Below, piece after piece: positions 8,650-15,845 of a stretch of 45,116 nucleotides of DNA (positions within the stretch are counted from its first letter, which is position 1; each line of letters starts with the position of its first letter). The notes under the pieces were generated by a model. The model made no database searches. It saw only the letters and a program-made list of their open reading frames with translations, and was not told the DNA's origin. Origin of the DNA: CAYPKG01 sp964411275 (GTDB lineage: Bacteria > Bacillota > Clostridia > Christensenellales > CAG-138); NCBI GenBank assembly GCA_964411275.1, contig CAYPKG010000015.1, forward strand, positions 1-45,116. The letters are read 5' to 3'. The translations under genes were made by a program, and so were the position numbers.

Positions 8650-8700
8650 TGGCTTCGCTATACCATCGACAAAGCCTTGGCTTTGTCGATGGTGTCACTA
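8647..8700. repeat. Long hairpin immediately after the NlpC/P60 gene
   Basis: Arms ACCATCGACAAAGCC (8662-8676) and GGCTTTGTCGATGGT (8679-8693) are perfect over 15 bp with only TT between. Outer TAGTG (8647-8651, starting at the stop codon) can pair with CACTA (8696-8700). No T-run follows on either side, so it is not a standard intrinsic terminator, although it may stabilise the mRNA end. Confidence 0.6.
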
Positions 8701-8768
8701 TGGTGGGTTTTCCATGCAGCTGCCACCTCGGACGATTACATCGTCTGTCGGTCTTGCCCCATGCAAGG

Positions 8769-8845
8769 TGTCAAAATCACCGCACTGGTGAATTGCCGCG
8801 AAGCGGCAAGAGAGGACACCCTGGGGTGTGTCGCTGATTTTGACA
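8769..8845. other. Multibranched structured element between convergent genes
   Basis: TGTCAAAATCA (8769-8779) and TGATTTTGACA (8835-8845) form a perfect 11-bp closing stem. It encloses three hairpins: CACC/GGTG (8778-8781 with 8787-8790, overlapping the end of the stem by two bases), TTGCCGC-gaa-GCGGCAA (8793-8809) and ACACC-ctgg-GGTGT (8816-8829). A further hairpin GACGAT-tac-ATCGTC lies just outside (8731-8745), and CCATGCA occurs twice (8712-8718, 8758-8764). No ORF is convincing. It may be a structured RNA or a small repetitive element; strand and function are unknown. Confidence 0.45.
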
Positions 8846-8883
8846 GGATTTTACTCTGCCCATTGCATTTAAAGGATAGGCAC

Positions 8884-9576
8884 CTACACATTTACCATAC
8901 GTTTTTTCCCAGCAATCACTCTTGGGCGCAAGCGCTCAAACAGGCGCTTCATAACCGGCAGCGCCGCCACCACCACGCAAATGAGCGCGTCCGGCCCCAG
9001 GGAAATCATCTGATACCCGAAGGAATAGATCCAAGGGTTCATGCCCTCGGGGGCGTACTCGGCAAAGAACACCGCGCCGGACACTAAGGAAAATAAAATC
9101 CGGCCGATGCCGCCCACGGCGATGCCAAGGGGCAGACTTTTTCGAAACAGTCCCGCCAGGCCCAGGCAAGCAAACGCGAACAGGTAATCGAGAAACGGCT
9201 GCACAGGATGGATGGCGATGGGCTCCTGCAAAAACTGCAATAACCCGAATACAAATCCGGCAAGCAAACCCGGCTTCCAGCCAAACCAATAGGCGTAGAG
9301 GCATACGGGCAGTATGCTGCAGACTGTAATCGAGCCGCCCTGTGGCAGTTCAAACAGCTTCAGATAGCTCAACAAAAAGCTGAGCGCCACGCACATGGCC
9401 CCATACACCAGGGATTGGGTGGAAAATCCTTTTTGCGTTTCGTCCAGATCGGCGGCGCTTCTCCTGGCGCGGACGAGGGCCACCACCAGCACGGCAATCA
9501 GCGCCGCAGCCAGCCCTAGGCTGATGTACGTAATAGACGGCAGGCCTGAAAGCTCTTCAAACAGGGAAAATGTCAT
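8884..9576 (-). CDS. thiT: ECF thiamine transporter substrate-binding subunit
   Basis: The 230-residue integral membrane protein matches ThiT: a LSYLKLFELPQGGSITVCSI block (the conserved thiamine-site region), YWFGWKPGLLAGFVFGLLQF, and a late FAEYAPEGMNPWIYSFGYQ segment with the aromatic and acidic residues of the family. ThiT binds thiamine outside and docks on the shared EcfAA'T module, which is not encoded here. It has an extra N-terminal helix (about residues 15-36) before the six core helices. AAAGGGG lies about 9 nt before ATG 9576. The assignment is confirmed by the TPP riboswitch just upstream. Confidence 0.93.
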   Translation of the reverse strand: MTFSLFEELSGLPSITYISLGLAAALIAVLVVALVRARRSAADLDETQKGFSTQSLVYGAMCVALSFLLSYLKLFELPQGGSITVCSILPVCLYAYWFGWKPGLLAGFVFGLLQFLQEPIAIHPVQPFLDYLFAFACLGLAGLFRKSLPLGIAVGGIGRILFSLVSGAVFFAEYAPEGMNPWIYSFGYQMISLGPDALICVVVAALPVMKRLFERLRPRVIAGKKRMVNV

Positions 9577-9623
9577 ATTGAAAAACCCCTTTCTTTTTTC
9601 CAGCCGCCGGTATCAACTGTCAA

Positions 9624-9660
9624 GATAAAACGCCCGTATCCATTGCAGGATACGGGCGTT
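9624..9660 (-). terminator. Intrinsic terminator of the TPP riboswitch
   Basis: A perfect 12-bp stem, ACGCCCGTATCC (9630-9641) and GGATACGGGCGT (9648-9659), is followed on the minus strand by TTTTATC. It lies between the TPP aptamer and thiT, so TPP binding should end transcription before the gene. Confidence 0.88.
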
Positions 9661-9676
9661 TAACTTTTCAGCTGCG

Positions 9677-9762
9677 CTCCGCTTCCCTACGTTAGGATGA
9701 TCTAAACAGGTTCAAAGGGTCGTTCTCAGCTGTCCGGCATGCCGGACAGCGCCCCTAGCGGT
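9677..9762 (-). promoter_or_regulatory. TPP riboswitch (THI element)
   Basis: Read on the minus strand, the conserved core is present in order: GGGGCGC, then GCTGAGAACGACCCTTTGAACCTG (9731-9708) split across the P2/P4 region, then CCTAACGTAGGGAAGC. These are the hallmark THI-box segments that bind thiamine pyrophosphate. The variable P3 arm is a perfect 22-nt palindrome (9729-9750, centred on GGCATGCC). A terminator and thiT follow, so this is a transcription-off switch. Confidence 0.93.
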
Positions 9763-9784
9763 TGGATATTCTTTTGTCAACATC

Positions 9785-9813
9785 AGTATACGCAATCACA
9801 GCGCCCATGTCAA
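9785..9813 (-). promoter_or_regulatory. Sigma-A promoter of the TPP riboswitch-thiT transcript
   Basis: On the minus strand TTGACA (9813-9808), a 17-bp spacer and TATACT (9790-9785) form a near-consensus promoter directly upstream of the aptamer. Confidence 0.8.
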
Positions 9814-9877
9814 TGCCATCCGCCAACCCCTGAAACAAATTTGCCCTGTAAATTTTACATTTTATCTGCTGAAAATA

Positions 9878-9886
9878 TGCTATACT
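9878..9886 (+). promoter_or_regulatory. Extended -10 promoter of the nfeD-floA run
   Basis: TGC followed by TATACT (TG at 9878-9879, box at 9881-9886) is an extended -10 element. No good -35 box is seen. It lies 63 nt before the nfeD start. Confidence 0.4.
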
Positions 9887-9949
9887 ATATATGAACGAAT
9901 GGGCGAACAATCTGCCGCATGGGCGGCAGAGGGAAAAGGAGGGATCAAT

Positions 9950-10450
9950 ATGGGAGCAGGCTTAACTTCAACCTTAACCTTGATTTGTCTGGGGATTGGA
10001 CTGATACTGCTTGTGGTGGAAATGTTTACCCCCGGCCTTGGCGCCGCGGGCGCGTTGGGCGCGCTGGCGCTGCTGGGGGCGGTATTGCTGCAGATCGGAA
10101 ACCCGATCGGCATTCTGTTTATGATTGCGCTGGTTCTGTTTATTGTGGCGATCGCATTGCTGCTGTTTCTGGGACTTGGCACCAAGGGCAAGTTCGACAA
10201 ATCCAAGCTTATTTTAAAGGACAGCATCGAGTCCGCCAGCAATGAGTTTGAGCGCCCGGATTACCAGGCTCTCGTCGGCAAAACCGGCGTTGCGGAAACC
10301 ATCCTTCGCCCCTCCGGCAAAGCGATGGTGGATGGAAAACTGCTGGATGTCACCACAGAAGGCGAATTCATCCTCAAAGGCCGCGAAATTGAAATCGCCT
10401 TTGTCGAGGGCTTGCGCATCGTGGTGCGCCCGGTCGTAAGCGAGGCGTAA
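9950..10450 (+). CDS. NfeD-like membrane protein
   Basis: From ATG 9950 (AAGGAGG 7 nt upstream) the product has 166 residues. Three transmembrane helices fill about residues 5-85, with the typical EMFTPGLGAAGALG turn. A soluble OB-fold domain follows (about 100-166), containing GKTGVAETILRPSGKAMVDG and ending VEGLRIVVRPV. This is the short NfeD1b architecture, found next to flotillins across bacteria, where it is thought to act with FloA in functional membrane microdomains. The order here, with floA two genes downstream, fits this. Confidence 0.88.
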   Translation: MGAGLTSTLTLICLGIGLILLVVEMFTPGLGAAGALGALALLGAVLLQIGNPIGILFMIALVLFIVAIALLLFLGLGTKGKFDKSKLILKDSIESASNEFERPDYQALVGKTGVAETILRPSGKAMVDGKLLDVTTEGEFILKGREIEIAFVEGLRIVVRPVVSEA

Positions 10451-10453
10451 CCT

Positions 10454-10687
10454 ATGCCGTTTTGCAAAACCTGCGGTACGTTTTACCCAAAGTCCTTGGG
10501 CGTGTGCCCCAAATGCAACGCCGATGAAATTTTGCTGGAGCGGCGGGAAGCGGTGGCGCCCAAGGAGATGAAAGAGGAGGACGCCGGTATGCTTGGGCGG
10601 CGCAGCTGGCTGCAATTGCTCATCGGGGTCCCGGCGTTGATCCTGTTTCTGTACGGAATGTTTTATATGATCTCCCGCCTAAGCTAG
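10454..10687 (+). CDS. Small zinc-ribbon membrane protein
   Basis: The 77-residue product starts MPFCKTCGTFYPKSLGVCPK. Two CxxC pairs (Cys4/Cys7 and Cys18/Cys21) make a zinc ribbon, followed by a charged linker with a basic-acidic mix, and one transmembrane helix at about 54-74. The ribbon would lie in the cytoplasm. It starts 3 nt after the nfeD stop and precedes floA, so it is co-transcribed with both. No function is known to me; its place suggests a link to NfeD/FloA membrane domains. Confidence 0.75.
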   Translation: MPFCKTCGTFYPKSLGVCPKCNADEILLERREAVAPKEMKEEDAGMLGRRSWLQLLIGVPALILFLYGMFYMISRLS

Positions 10688-10770
10688 GCGAAGCATCTCC
10701 CCGCCGGCGCGGCCGGAAGGAATTTTTACACGCAACAGCCCGGCTGGCCGGGATCAGAAAGGAGCAATTT

Positions 10771-11760
10771 ATGCTTGAACTCATTATCCCAATCATTGTA
10801 ATCGTAGCTGTTATTATTTTCCTCGCCATTTTCTTTAGCTTTGTCCCCCTGCGCTTGTGGATTGCGGCGCTGGCGTCCGGCGTCAAGGTCGGCATCGGCC
10901 AATTGATCGGTATGCGGGTGCGTAAGGTTATCCCCTCCCGCATCGTAAACCCCATGATCAAGGCTACGAAAGCGGGTCTCAGCCTGCCCATCAATAAGCT
11001 TGAGGCTCATCACCTGGCAGGCGGTAACGTAGACCGCGTGGTCAACGCCCTGATCGCTGCCCAGCGCGCGGGCATTCCCCTGGATTTTGAACGGGCCTGC
11101 GCCATCGACCTGGCAGGCCGTGACGTATTGAACGCCGTGCAGATGAGCGTTAACCCGAAAGTCATCGAAACCCCCATTATCGCGGCCATCGCCAAGGACG
11201 GCATTGAGCTTCGCGCCAAGGCGCGGGTTACCGTGCGCGCCAATATCGACCGTCTGGTAGGCGGCGCGGGTGAGGAAACCATCATCGCCCGTATCGGCGA
11301 GGGTATCGTCACCACAGTCGGCTCCGCTTTGAGCCACAAAGAGGTTCTGGAAAACCCGGACAGCATTTCCCGCACCGTTCTCGCCAAGGGCCTGGACGCG
11401 GGTACTGCGTTTGAAATCCTCTCCATCGATATCGCGGACGTGGACGTAGGCCGAAACGTGGGCGCGCAGCTCCAGATCGACCAGGCGGAAGCGGATAAGC
11501 GCATCGCCCAGGCGAAGGCGGAAGAGCGCCGCGCCATGGCTGTGGCCGAGGAGCAGGAAAATGTTGCCGCAGTCCAGGGTATGCGCGCCAAGGTCATCGA
11601 GGCCGAGGCCGAAGTTCCCAAGGCGATCTCGGCAGCATTCCGCGAGGGCAAACTCGGCGTGATGGATTATTACAACATGCAAAACGTGATTTCCGACACC
11701 CAGATGAGAGGCGCCATCTCCAAGGGCGCGGCCCCTGCCCAGGATACAACGAAGCAGTAA
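10771..11760 (+). CDS. floA: Flotillin-like protein FloA
   Basis: The 329-residue protein has the FloA (YqfA) layout: an N-terminal hydrophobic hairpin at about 2-38, an SPFH/PHB domain with KVIETPIIAAIAKDGIELRA and RARVTV-type blocks, and a C-terminal Glu/Ala-rich coiled region rich in QAKAEERRAMAVAEEQE-type repeats. FloA oligomerises at the membrane and organises microdomains. An AAAGGAG ribosome site is 6 nt before the ATG. A 6-bp GC hairpin (10739-10752) lies just upstream. A terminator-like structure follows the gene. Confidence 0.95.
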   Translation: MLELIIPIIVIVAVIIFLAIFFSFVPLRLWIAALASGVKVGIGQLIGMRVRKVIPSRIVNPMIKATKAGLSLPINKLEAHHLAGGNVDRVVNALIAAQRAGIPLDFERACAIDLAGRDVLNAVQMSVNPKVIETPIIAAIAKDGIELRAKARVTVRANIDRLVGGAGEETIIARIGEGIVTTVGSALSHKEVLENPDSISRTVLAKGLDAGTAFEILSIDIADVDVGRNVGAQLQIDQAEADKRIAQAKAEERRAMAVAEEQENVAAVQGMRAKVIEAEAEVPKAISAAFREGKLGVMDYYNMQNVISDTQMRGAISKGAAPAQDTTKQ

Positions 11761-11766
11761 TCTAGC

Positions 11767-11816
11767 GGGGCGCTAAGAAAAAAGCTTCTTTCGCGCCCCT
11801 GCCCCTTTTTTCTTAG
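11767..11816 (+). terminator. Terminator-like structure after floA with two alternative hairpins
   Basis: GGGGCGC (11767-11773) pairs with GCGCCCC (11793-11799), with an inner AAGAA/TTCTT helix. It is followed by TGCCCCTTTTTT. Alternatively CTAAGAAAAAA (11773-11783) pairs perfectly with TTTTTTCTTAG (11806-11816). The two folds compete for the T-run, so read-through into the next genes is plausible. Confidence 0.6.
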
Positions 11817-11841
11817 GCCCAACCGCCGTCAGGAGGGTATC

Positions 11842-12495
11842 ATGGATTTTCTAGCAATATTGTTCATTATCATTGCGATTGTGGGCAATTTACAAAGAAA
11901 GAAACAAAAGCAGGAGGAAGCAGCCCGGCGCAAGCAGGCGGCAGATGCCACGCGGTCCGCCGCGCCGGCGCCCCCCGCACAGCCCGCCCGGCCAGCTGCG
12001 CGTCCAGTGGATCCGCGCTTCCCGGACTTTTCTTCCTATGAGGAGGAGCGCACCCACGAAAAGCAGGCAACCCAGGTTGACCTTCAGGAGCAGCAGCGCA
12101 AAGCGGAGGCCCGCAGGCAGACAATGGCGCAGGCCCGCAGGGACGCCCAGGCAGCAGCGGCTAAACGCGTAGCGGCTGTGGCCGAGGGCGAAACCAGCCA
12201 TCCCGGCGTCTCGCCCATAACCGAGTCGGTGGGCACCCGGTTGGAAGAGACAAAGGGACGGCGGCATACCCTGGAGGCGTCCTCGCTCACTGGCCACTCC
12301 CATATGGAAACCAGCATCACCGGCCAAGGCAAACCCTGTCCCCCGGAAGCTGCGACGGCAGCAGCGCCAAAGACTGCCGCAACCGCCCTTGGTTTTCAGA
12401 CCGGCAATCTTAATCTGAAGTTCGATCAGCCTGCCGTTGTGGCCGGCTTGCTGTATGCGGAAATATTGGGAAAGCCCAAAGCCCTGCAGCGCTAA
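11842..12495 (+). CDS. Hypothetical membrane-anchored coiled-coil protein
   Basis: The 217-residue product has one N-terminal transmembrane helix (about 2-15), then a long Gln/Glu/Arg/Lys/Ala-rich region (about 18-125) that is low-complexity and predicted coiled or disordered. It ends with a short C-terminal segment VAGLLYAEILGKPKALQR that looks conserved in style. AGGAGG lies 6-7 nt before the ATG. I do not recognise a family. It sits between floA and the glycosyltransferase and shares their strand. Confidence 0.7.
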   Translation: MDFLAILFIIIAIVGNLQRKKQKQEEAARRKQAADATRSAAPAPPAQPARPAARPVDPRFPDFSSYEEERTHEKQATQVDLQEQQRKAEARRQTMAQARRDAQAAAAKRVAAVAEGETSHPGVSPITESVGTRLEETKGRRHTLEASSLTGHSHMETSITGQGKPCPPEAATAAAPKTAATALGFQTGNLNLKFDQPAVVAGLLYAEILGKPKALQR

Positions 12496-12501
12496 TAGAA
12501 A

Positions 12502-13914
12502 ATGAAACCTCAGACGGTATTAAGCGCGGCCTTCCTTTTTGTGTTGGCCGCCGTATATGGAATATGGGCGTTTGCCGCCACAACCGCGCTGAATTTGGCC
12601 TCTGCCATAGCCAGCGCGGGTCTTTGTGTTTTGTTCGGCTGGTGCGGGGTGTACTGCATTAAGCTTGTGCTGGCGTCCTGGTCAGGAGAGGCGGAATACG
12701 ACCCCAAGGCCGGGCTAGGGCGGCGCAGCCTGCGCCCCGGCGTGCGGCATCCGGTATTGAAGATATGTCTTGCGCTGTTGCTTTCAAGGCTGGCGGTATA
12801 TGTGATCGCGTATTTGTTTTCCATCTGGCAGTCCGGCTACAGCGGCGGGCTTTTGAACACCATGTCCCTATGGTTGAAGGGCGACGCGCCCCATTATCTG
12901 GGCATCGCCGAAAACTGGTATGTGACTGAGGGGGATCCCCGGTTTCATATCGTGTTTTTCCCGTTCTATCCGGCGCTTGTCCGGATCGTGGCAAACTCAA
13001 ATTATTTCGCTTCGGGCCTGTTTGTCTCCAACCTGGCGGCAATTGCGGCAGGGTATCTGCTGTACGAGCTGGCCATGCTGGACATGGACCGGGCGGGCGC
13101 GCTGCGCGCGCTGAAATTCCAGTTTTTGCTGCCAGCAGCGTTCCTGTTGTGCGCGCCCATGAGCGACAGCCTGTTTTTGTTGCTGAGCGTTTTAACGCTG
13201 TATCTCCTTCGCAAGGGGCATTTTATTAGCGCATGCGTCATCGGCGCGCTATCCTCGTTCACTCGGGTGCAGGGGGCGCTTTTGATGGCTCCCGTGGCGG
13301 TGGAAATGATCGGAGCCCTTTTGCGCGAACGGGCGCAAGGCGCGAGGGGCCGCCGGTTTGTATTGCGGCAGGCCGGACGGTTTGCCCTGCTTCTCGTCAT
13401 CCCCCTGGGGCTTCTGCTGTATATTTGGATCAACTATGACGTGACGGGAAACCCGTTCCAGTTTATGATTTATCAAAAGGAGCATTGGGGCCAGAATATG
13501 GGCTGGTTTTTCAATACGGCCGCGTATCAGACAAACCGCCTGATTGAAACGACAATCAGCAGTCCCCGTGAGGCATACGGCCTGTGGCTTCCCAACCTTG
13601 TGTTTCTGTTCGGAAGCCTGATGGTTTTATTGCCATCGCTGTTCCCGCAAAAAAATGACGATCCCGAGGACACGTTTGCCCGGCGGCCGCTTCGGGCCAG
13701 CTACGCCGTGTATTTCCTCGTTTATTATTTCTTCAGCATGGGCGCCACATGGCTGTTGAGCGCGCCGCGGTATCTCACCTGCGCAGCGCCCCTTTCTCTG
13801 GCGCTTGGGCACATCACCTCCCGGCGATGGGTCAATGGGCTGTTGACAGCCCTATTCCTGGTGTTGCAGGTTCTGTACCTGTATCTGTATGTCGCCGGAT
13901 ACCCCATTTATTGA
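12502..13914 (+). CDS. PIG-V/Gpi18-like mannosyltransferase (multi-pass)
   Basis: The 470-residue protein is mostly hydrophobic with about 10 or more helices. The block SLWLKGDAPHYLGIAENWY (about 122-140) and FFPFYPALVRIV (about 152-163) match the luminal/extracytoplasmic loop of GT-C PIG-V-type enzymes, where the acidic residue after W-x-x is catalytic. Such enzymes use polyprenyl-phosphate-mannose. The acceptor here is unknown. The stop of the previous gene is 4 nt before ATG 12502 and no strong ribosome site is seen, which suggests coupling. Confidence 0.75.
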   Translation: MKPQTVLSAAFLFVLAAVYGIWAFAATTALNLASAIASAGLCVLFGWCGVYCIKLVLASWSGEAEYDPKAGLGRRSLRPGVRHPVLKICLALLLSRLAVYVIAYLFSIWQSGYSGGLLNTMSLWLKGDAPHYLGIAENWYVTEGDPRFHIVFFPFYPALVRIVANSNYFASGLFVSNLAAIAAGYLLYELAMLDMDRAGALRALKFQFLLPAAFLLCAPMSDSLFLLLSVLTLYLLRKGHFISACVIGALSSFTRVQGALLMAPVAVEMIGALLRERAQGARGRRFVLRQAGRFALLLVIPLGLLLYIWINYDVTGNPFQFMIYQKEHWGQNMGWFFNTAAYQTNRLIETTISSPREAYGLWLPNLVFLFGSLMVLLPSLFPQKNDDPEDTFARRPLRASYAVYFLVYYFFSMGATWLLSAPRYLTCAAPLSLALGHITSRRWVNGLLTALFLVLQVLYLYLYVAGYPIY

Positions 13915-13963
13915 CGAGGCAAGCGGCGGCGGCGGATAAGTTCGCTTGCCTGAAAGGGAAACC

Positions 13964-14707
13964 ATGCAAGCACGAAACGCGAAGGGCCAGACTTTAACGG
14001 AGTTTCTGGCGGATTATGACGAAAACAGATACCGCCGCCCGTCCGTCACGGTGGACATGGCGGTTTTTACGCTGCTGCAGCCGAACCAGAAGCGCCCTCA
14101 GGACTATGCCCTGGGCGTGCTGCTGGTGCGCCGGGGTGACCATCCGTTTCTTCATTCCTGGGCGTTGCCCGGCGGGTTTGTGGATATGGACGAGGACATT
14201 CTCGCAGCCGCAAAGCGTGAGCTTCAGGAGGAAACAGGACTAAGCGGCCTGACATTCCGGCAGTTTGGGACGTTTGGCGCCCCGGACCGGGATCCCCGCA
14301 CCCGGGTGATCACGGTGGGCCACTACGCCGTCGCAGCCTTTGGCACCCTTTCCCCCCGCGCAGGGGATGACGCGGCTGACGCGGGGCTGTTTACGATCGG
14401 GCTGAAGCTGATGGCCCAGTCGGCGCCGGCAGAGGTGTTTCGCATGACGCTCAAAGCGGGCCCCGTTACCCTGGTCAACGACTGCGCGCGCAGGTTTGAC
14501 CCATTGGGCGCATATGCCGCCGCTCCAGAGCAGCCGCGCAACGCCGAAGCGTTGGCGTCCGACCATGGGCTTGTGCTGTTTAGCGCGCTTTGCGCGCTGG
14601 AAGCGCAGCCCCGCCAGCGGACAATAGGCCTTCTTGCGGGCGGCAACCCAGAACGAATGAACAAGGCGCGTCGAGTACTTGACCACCTTTTTCAAGATTT
14701 TATATAA
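13964..14707 (+). CDS. Nudix hydrolase-family protein (possibly NrtR-like)
   Basis: From ATG 13964 (AAGGGA upstream) the protein is 247 residues. The full Nudix box is present: G-FVDMD-E-DILAAAK-RELQEETGL, matching Gx5Ex7REUxEExGU. The N-terminus SVTVDMAVFTLL and the C-terminal region of about 100 residues ending KARRVLDHLFQDFI resemble the NrtR/ADP-ribose-type layout, in which a C-terminal winged helix follows the Nudix domain. Whether it hydrolyses ADP-ribose or regulates NAD genes cannot be told. An in-frame TTG at 13946 is a less likely start. It lies 12 nt before the chromate transporter genes. Confidence 0.85.
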   Translation: MQARNAKGQTLTEFLADYDENRYRRPSVTVDMAVFTLLQPNQKRPQDYALGVLLVRRGDHPFLHSWALPGGFVDMDEDILAAAKRELQEETGLSGLTFRQFGTFGAPDRDPRTRVITVGHYAVAAFGTLSPRAGDDAADAGLFTIGLKLMAQSAPAEVFRMTLKAGPVTLVNDCARRFDPLGAYAAAPEQPRNAEALASDHGLVLFSALCALEAQPRQRTIGLLAGGNPERMNKARRVLDHLFQDFI

Positions 14708-14719
14708 GGGAGAAAAACG

Positions 14720-15301
14720 ATGAAGGAACTATGGTTGTTGTTTTCGGCTTTCTTCCGGATCGGAGCGTTTACATTCGGCGGCGGATATTCCATGCTGCCC
14801 ATGCTCCAGAAGGAAGTCGTGGAGCGGCACGGCTGGGCAACGGAGGCGGAGTTGCTCAATTATTTCGCCGTGGGCCAATGCGCGCCGGGGGTCATCGCCG
14901 TAAATACCGCTGTTTTTGTGGGCTATCACAAGCGGCGGGTATTGGGCGGCATTGTAGCGGCGCTGGGTGTTGTGATGCCCTCGCTGATCATCATCATTAT
15001 TATCGCGGCGCTATTGTCCAATTTCGCCCATTATCCGGCGGTGCAGCACGCGTTCGCGGGGATACGCGTGGCAGTGACGGCATTGATCGTGTCCGCCGTG
15101 ATCCGGCTGTTTCGCAATAATGTCCTGCAAAAAGCCACGGAGGATAACCCAGGCGGGTTCTGGAAGCGCAACTGGTTTGCCCTGTCGCTTTGCACAATTT
15201 CGTTTGTGCTGGTGGGCCTTTTGGGGGCATCACCGGTGTATGTGATCGTGGGCGCGGTGCTTGCGGGCATCGCGTGGGGAAAGTGGGGGAGTGCAAAATG
15301 A
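14720..15301 (+). CDS. Chromate transporter, short ChrA-type subunit 1
   Basis: The 193-residue membrane protein carries the CHR signature: FRIGAFTFGGGYSMLPMLQK near the start and NYFAVGQCAPGVIAVNTAVF after it. Short CHR proteins are encoded as adjacent pairs that work together; the partner starts inside the stop codon of this gene (ATGA overlap). The family exports chromate in some members, but the substrate here is not shown. GGGAGA precedes ATG 14720. Confidence 0.9.
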   Translation: MKELWLLFSAFFRIGAFTFGGGYSMLPMLQKEVVERHGWATEAELLNYFAVGQCAPGVIAVNTAVFVGYHKRRVLGGIVAALGVVMPSLIIIIIIAALLSNFAHYPAVQHAFAGIRVAVTALIVSAVIRLFRNNVLQKATEDNPGGFWKRNWFALSLCTISFVLVGLLGASPVYVIVGAVLAGIAWGKWGSAK

Positions 15302-15843
15302 ACCTGCTGTTATTATGCTATGAATTTTTCAAAATCGGGCTGTTCGCCGTGGGCGGCGGCATGGCCGCCATCCCGTTTTTAAGCCGGATTGCGGTGGCTT
15401 ATCCTGAGTGGTATACCCTGGAGATGTTGACCGACATGATCGCGGTTAGCGAGTCCACCCCAGGGCCCATCGGCATCAACATGGCCACCTATGTGGGATA
15501 CACCGTGGCGGGCATTCCCGGCGCAATCCTCACAACGGTCTCGCTGATCATCCCCAGTATCATCATCATACTGCTGATCGCCCAGGCGCTGGACCGGTAT
15601 AACAACAGCCCGCTGGTGCAAAACGGGTTTGCCGGCCTGCGCCCGGCGGTAACCGGGCTGATCGCGGCGGCGGGGTATTCCGTGCTGCTGCTGGCGTTGC
15701 TGCCCGGAGGTATATTCGATTGGCGCTGCCTTTTGCTGTTTGCGGCGATGTTGGGCTGCATCCAGTGGAAAAAGCTCAAAAACCTACACCCTATCGTGTA
15801 TATCGCCTTTGCGGCGGTGGTAGGGATTGTGCTGGAGCTTTAG
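15298..15843 (+). CDS. Chromate transporter, short ChrA-type subunit 2
   Basis: The 181-residue product begins MNLLLLCYEFFKIGLFAVGG and has the second-half CHR motif GGGMAAIPFLSR plus ESTPGPIGINMATYVGY. ATG 15298 overlaps the stop of subunit 1 by 4 nt, so it is translationally coupled. An upstream in-frame start at 15190 lies inside the previous gene and is rejected. Confidence 0.9.
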   Translation: MNLLLLCYEFFKIGLFAVGGGMAAIPFLSRIAVAYPEWYTLEMLTDMIAVSESTPGPIGINMATYVGYTVAGIPGAILTTVSLIIPSIIIILLIAQALDRYNNSPLVQNGFAGLRPAVTGLIAAAGYSVLLLALLPGGIFDWRCLLLFAAMLGCIQWKKLKNLHPIVYIAFAAVVGIVLEL

Positions 15844-15845
15844 CC

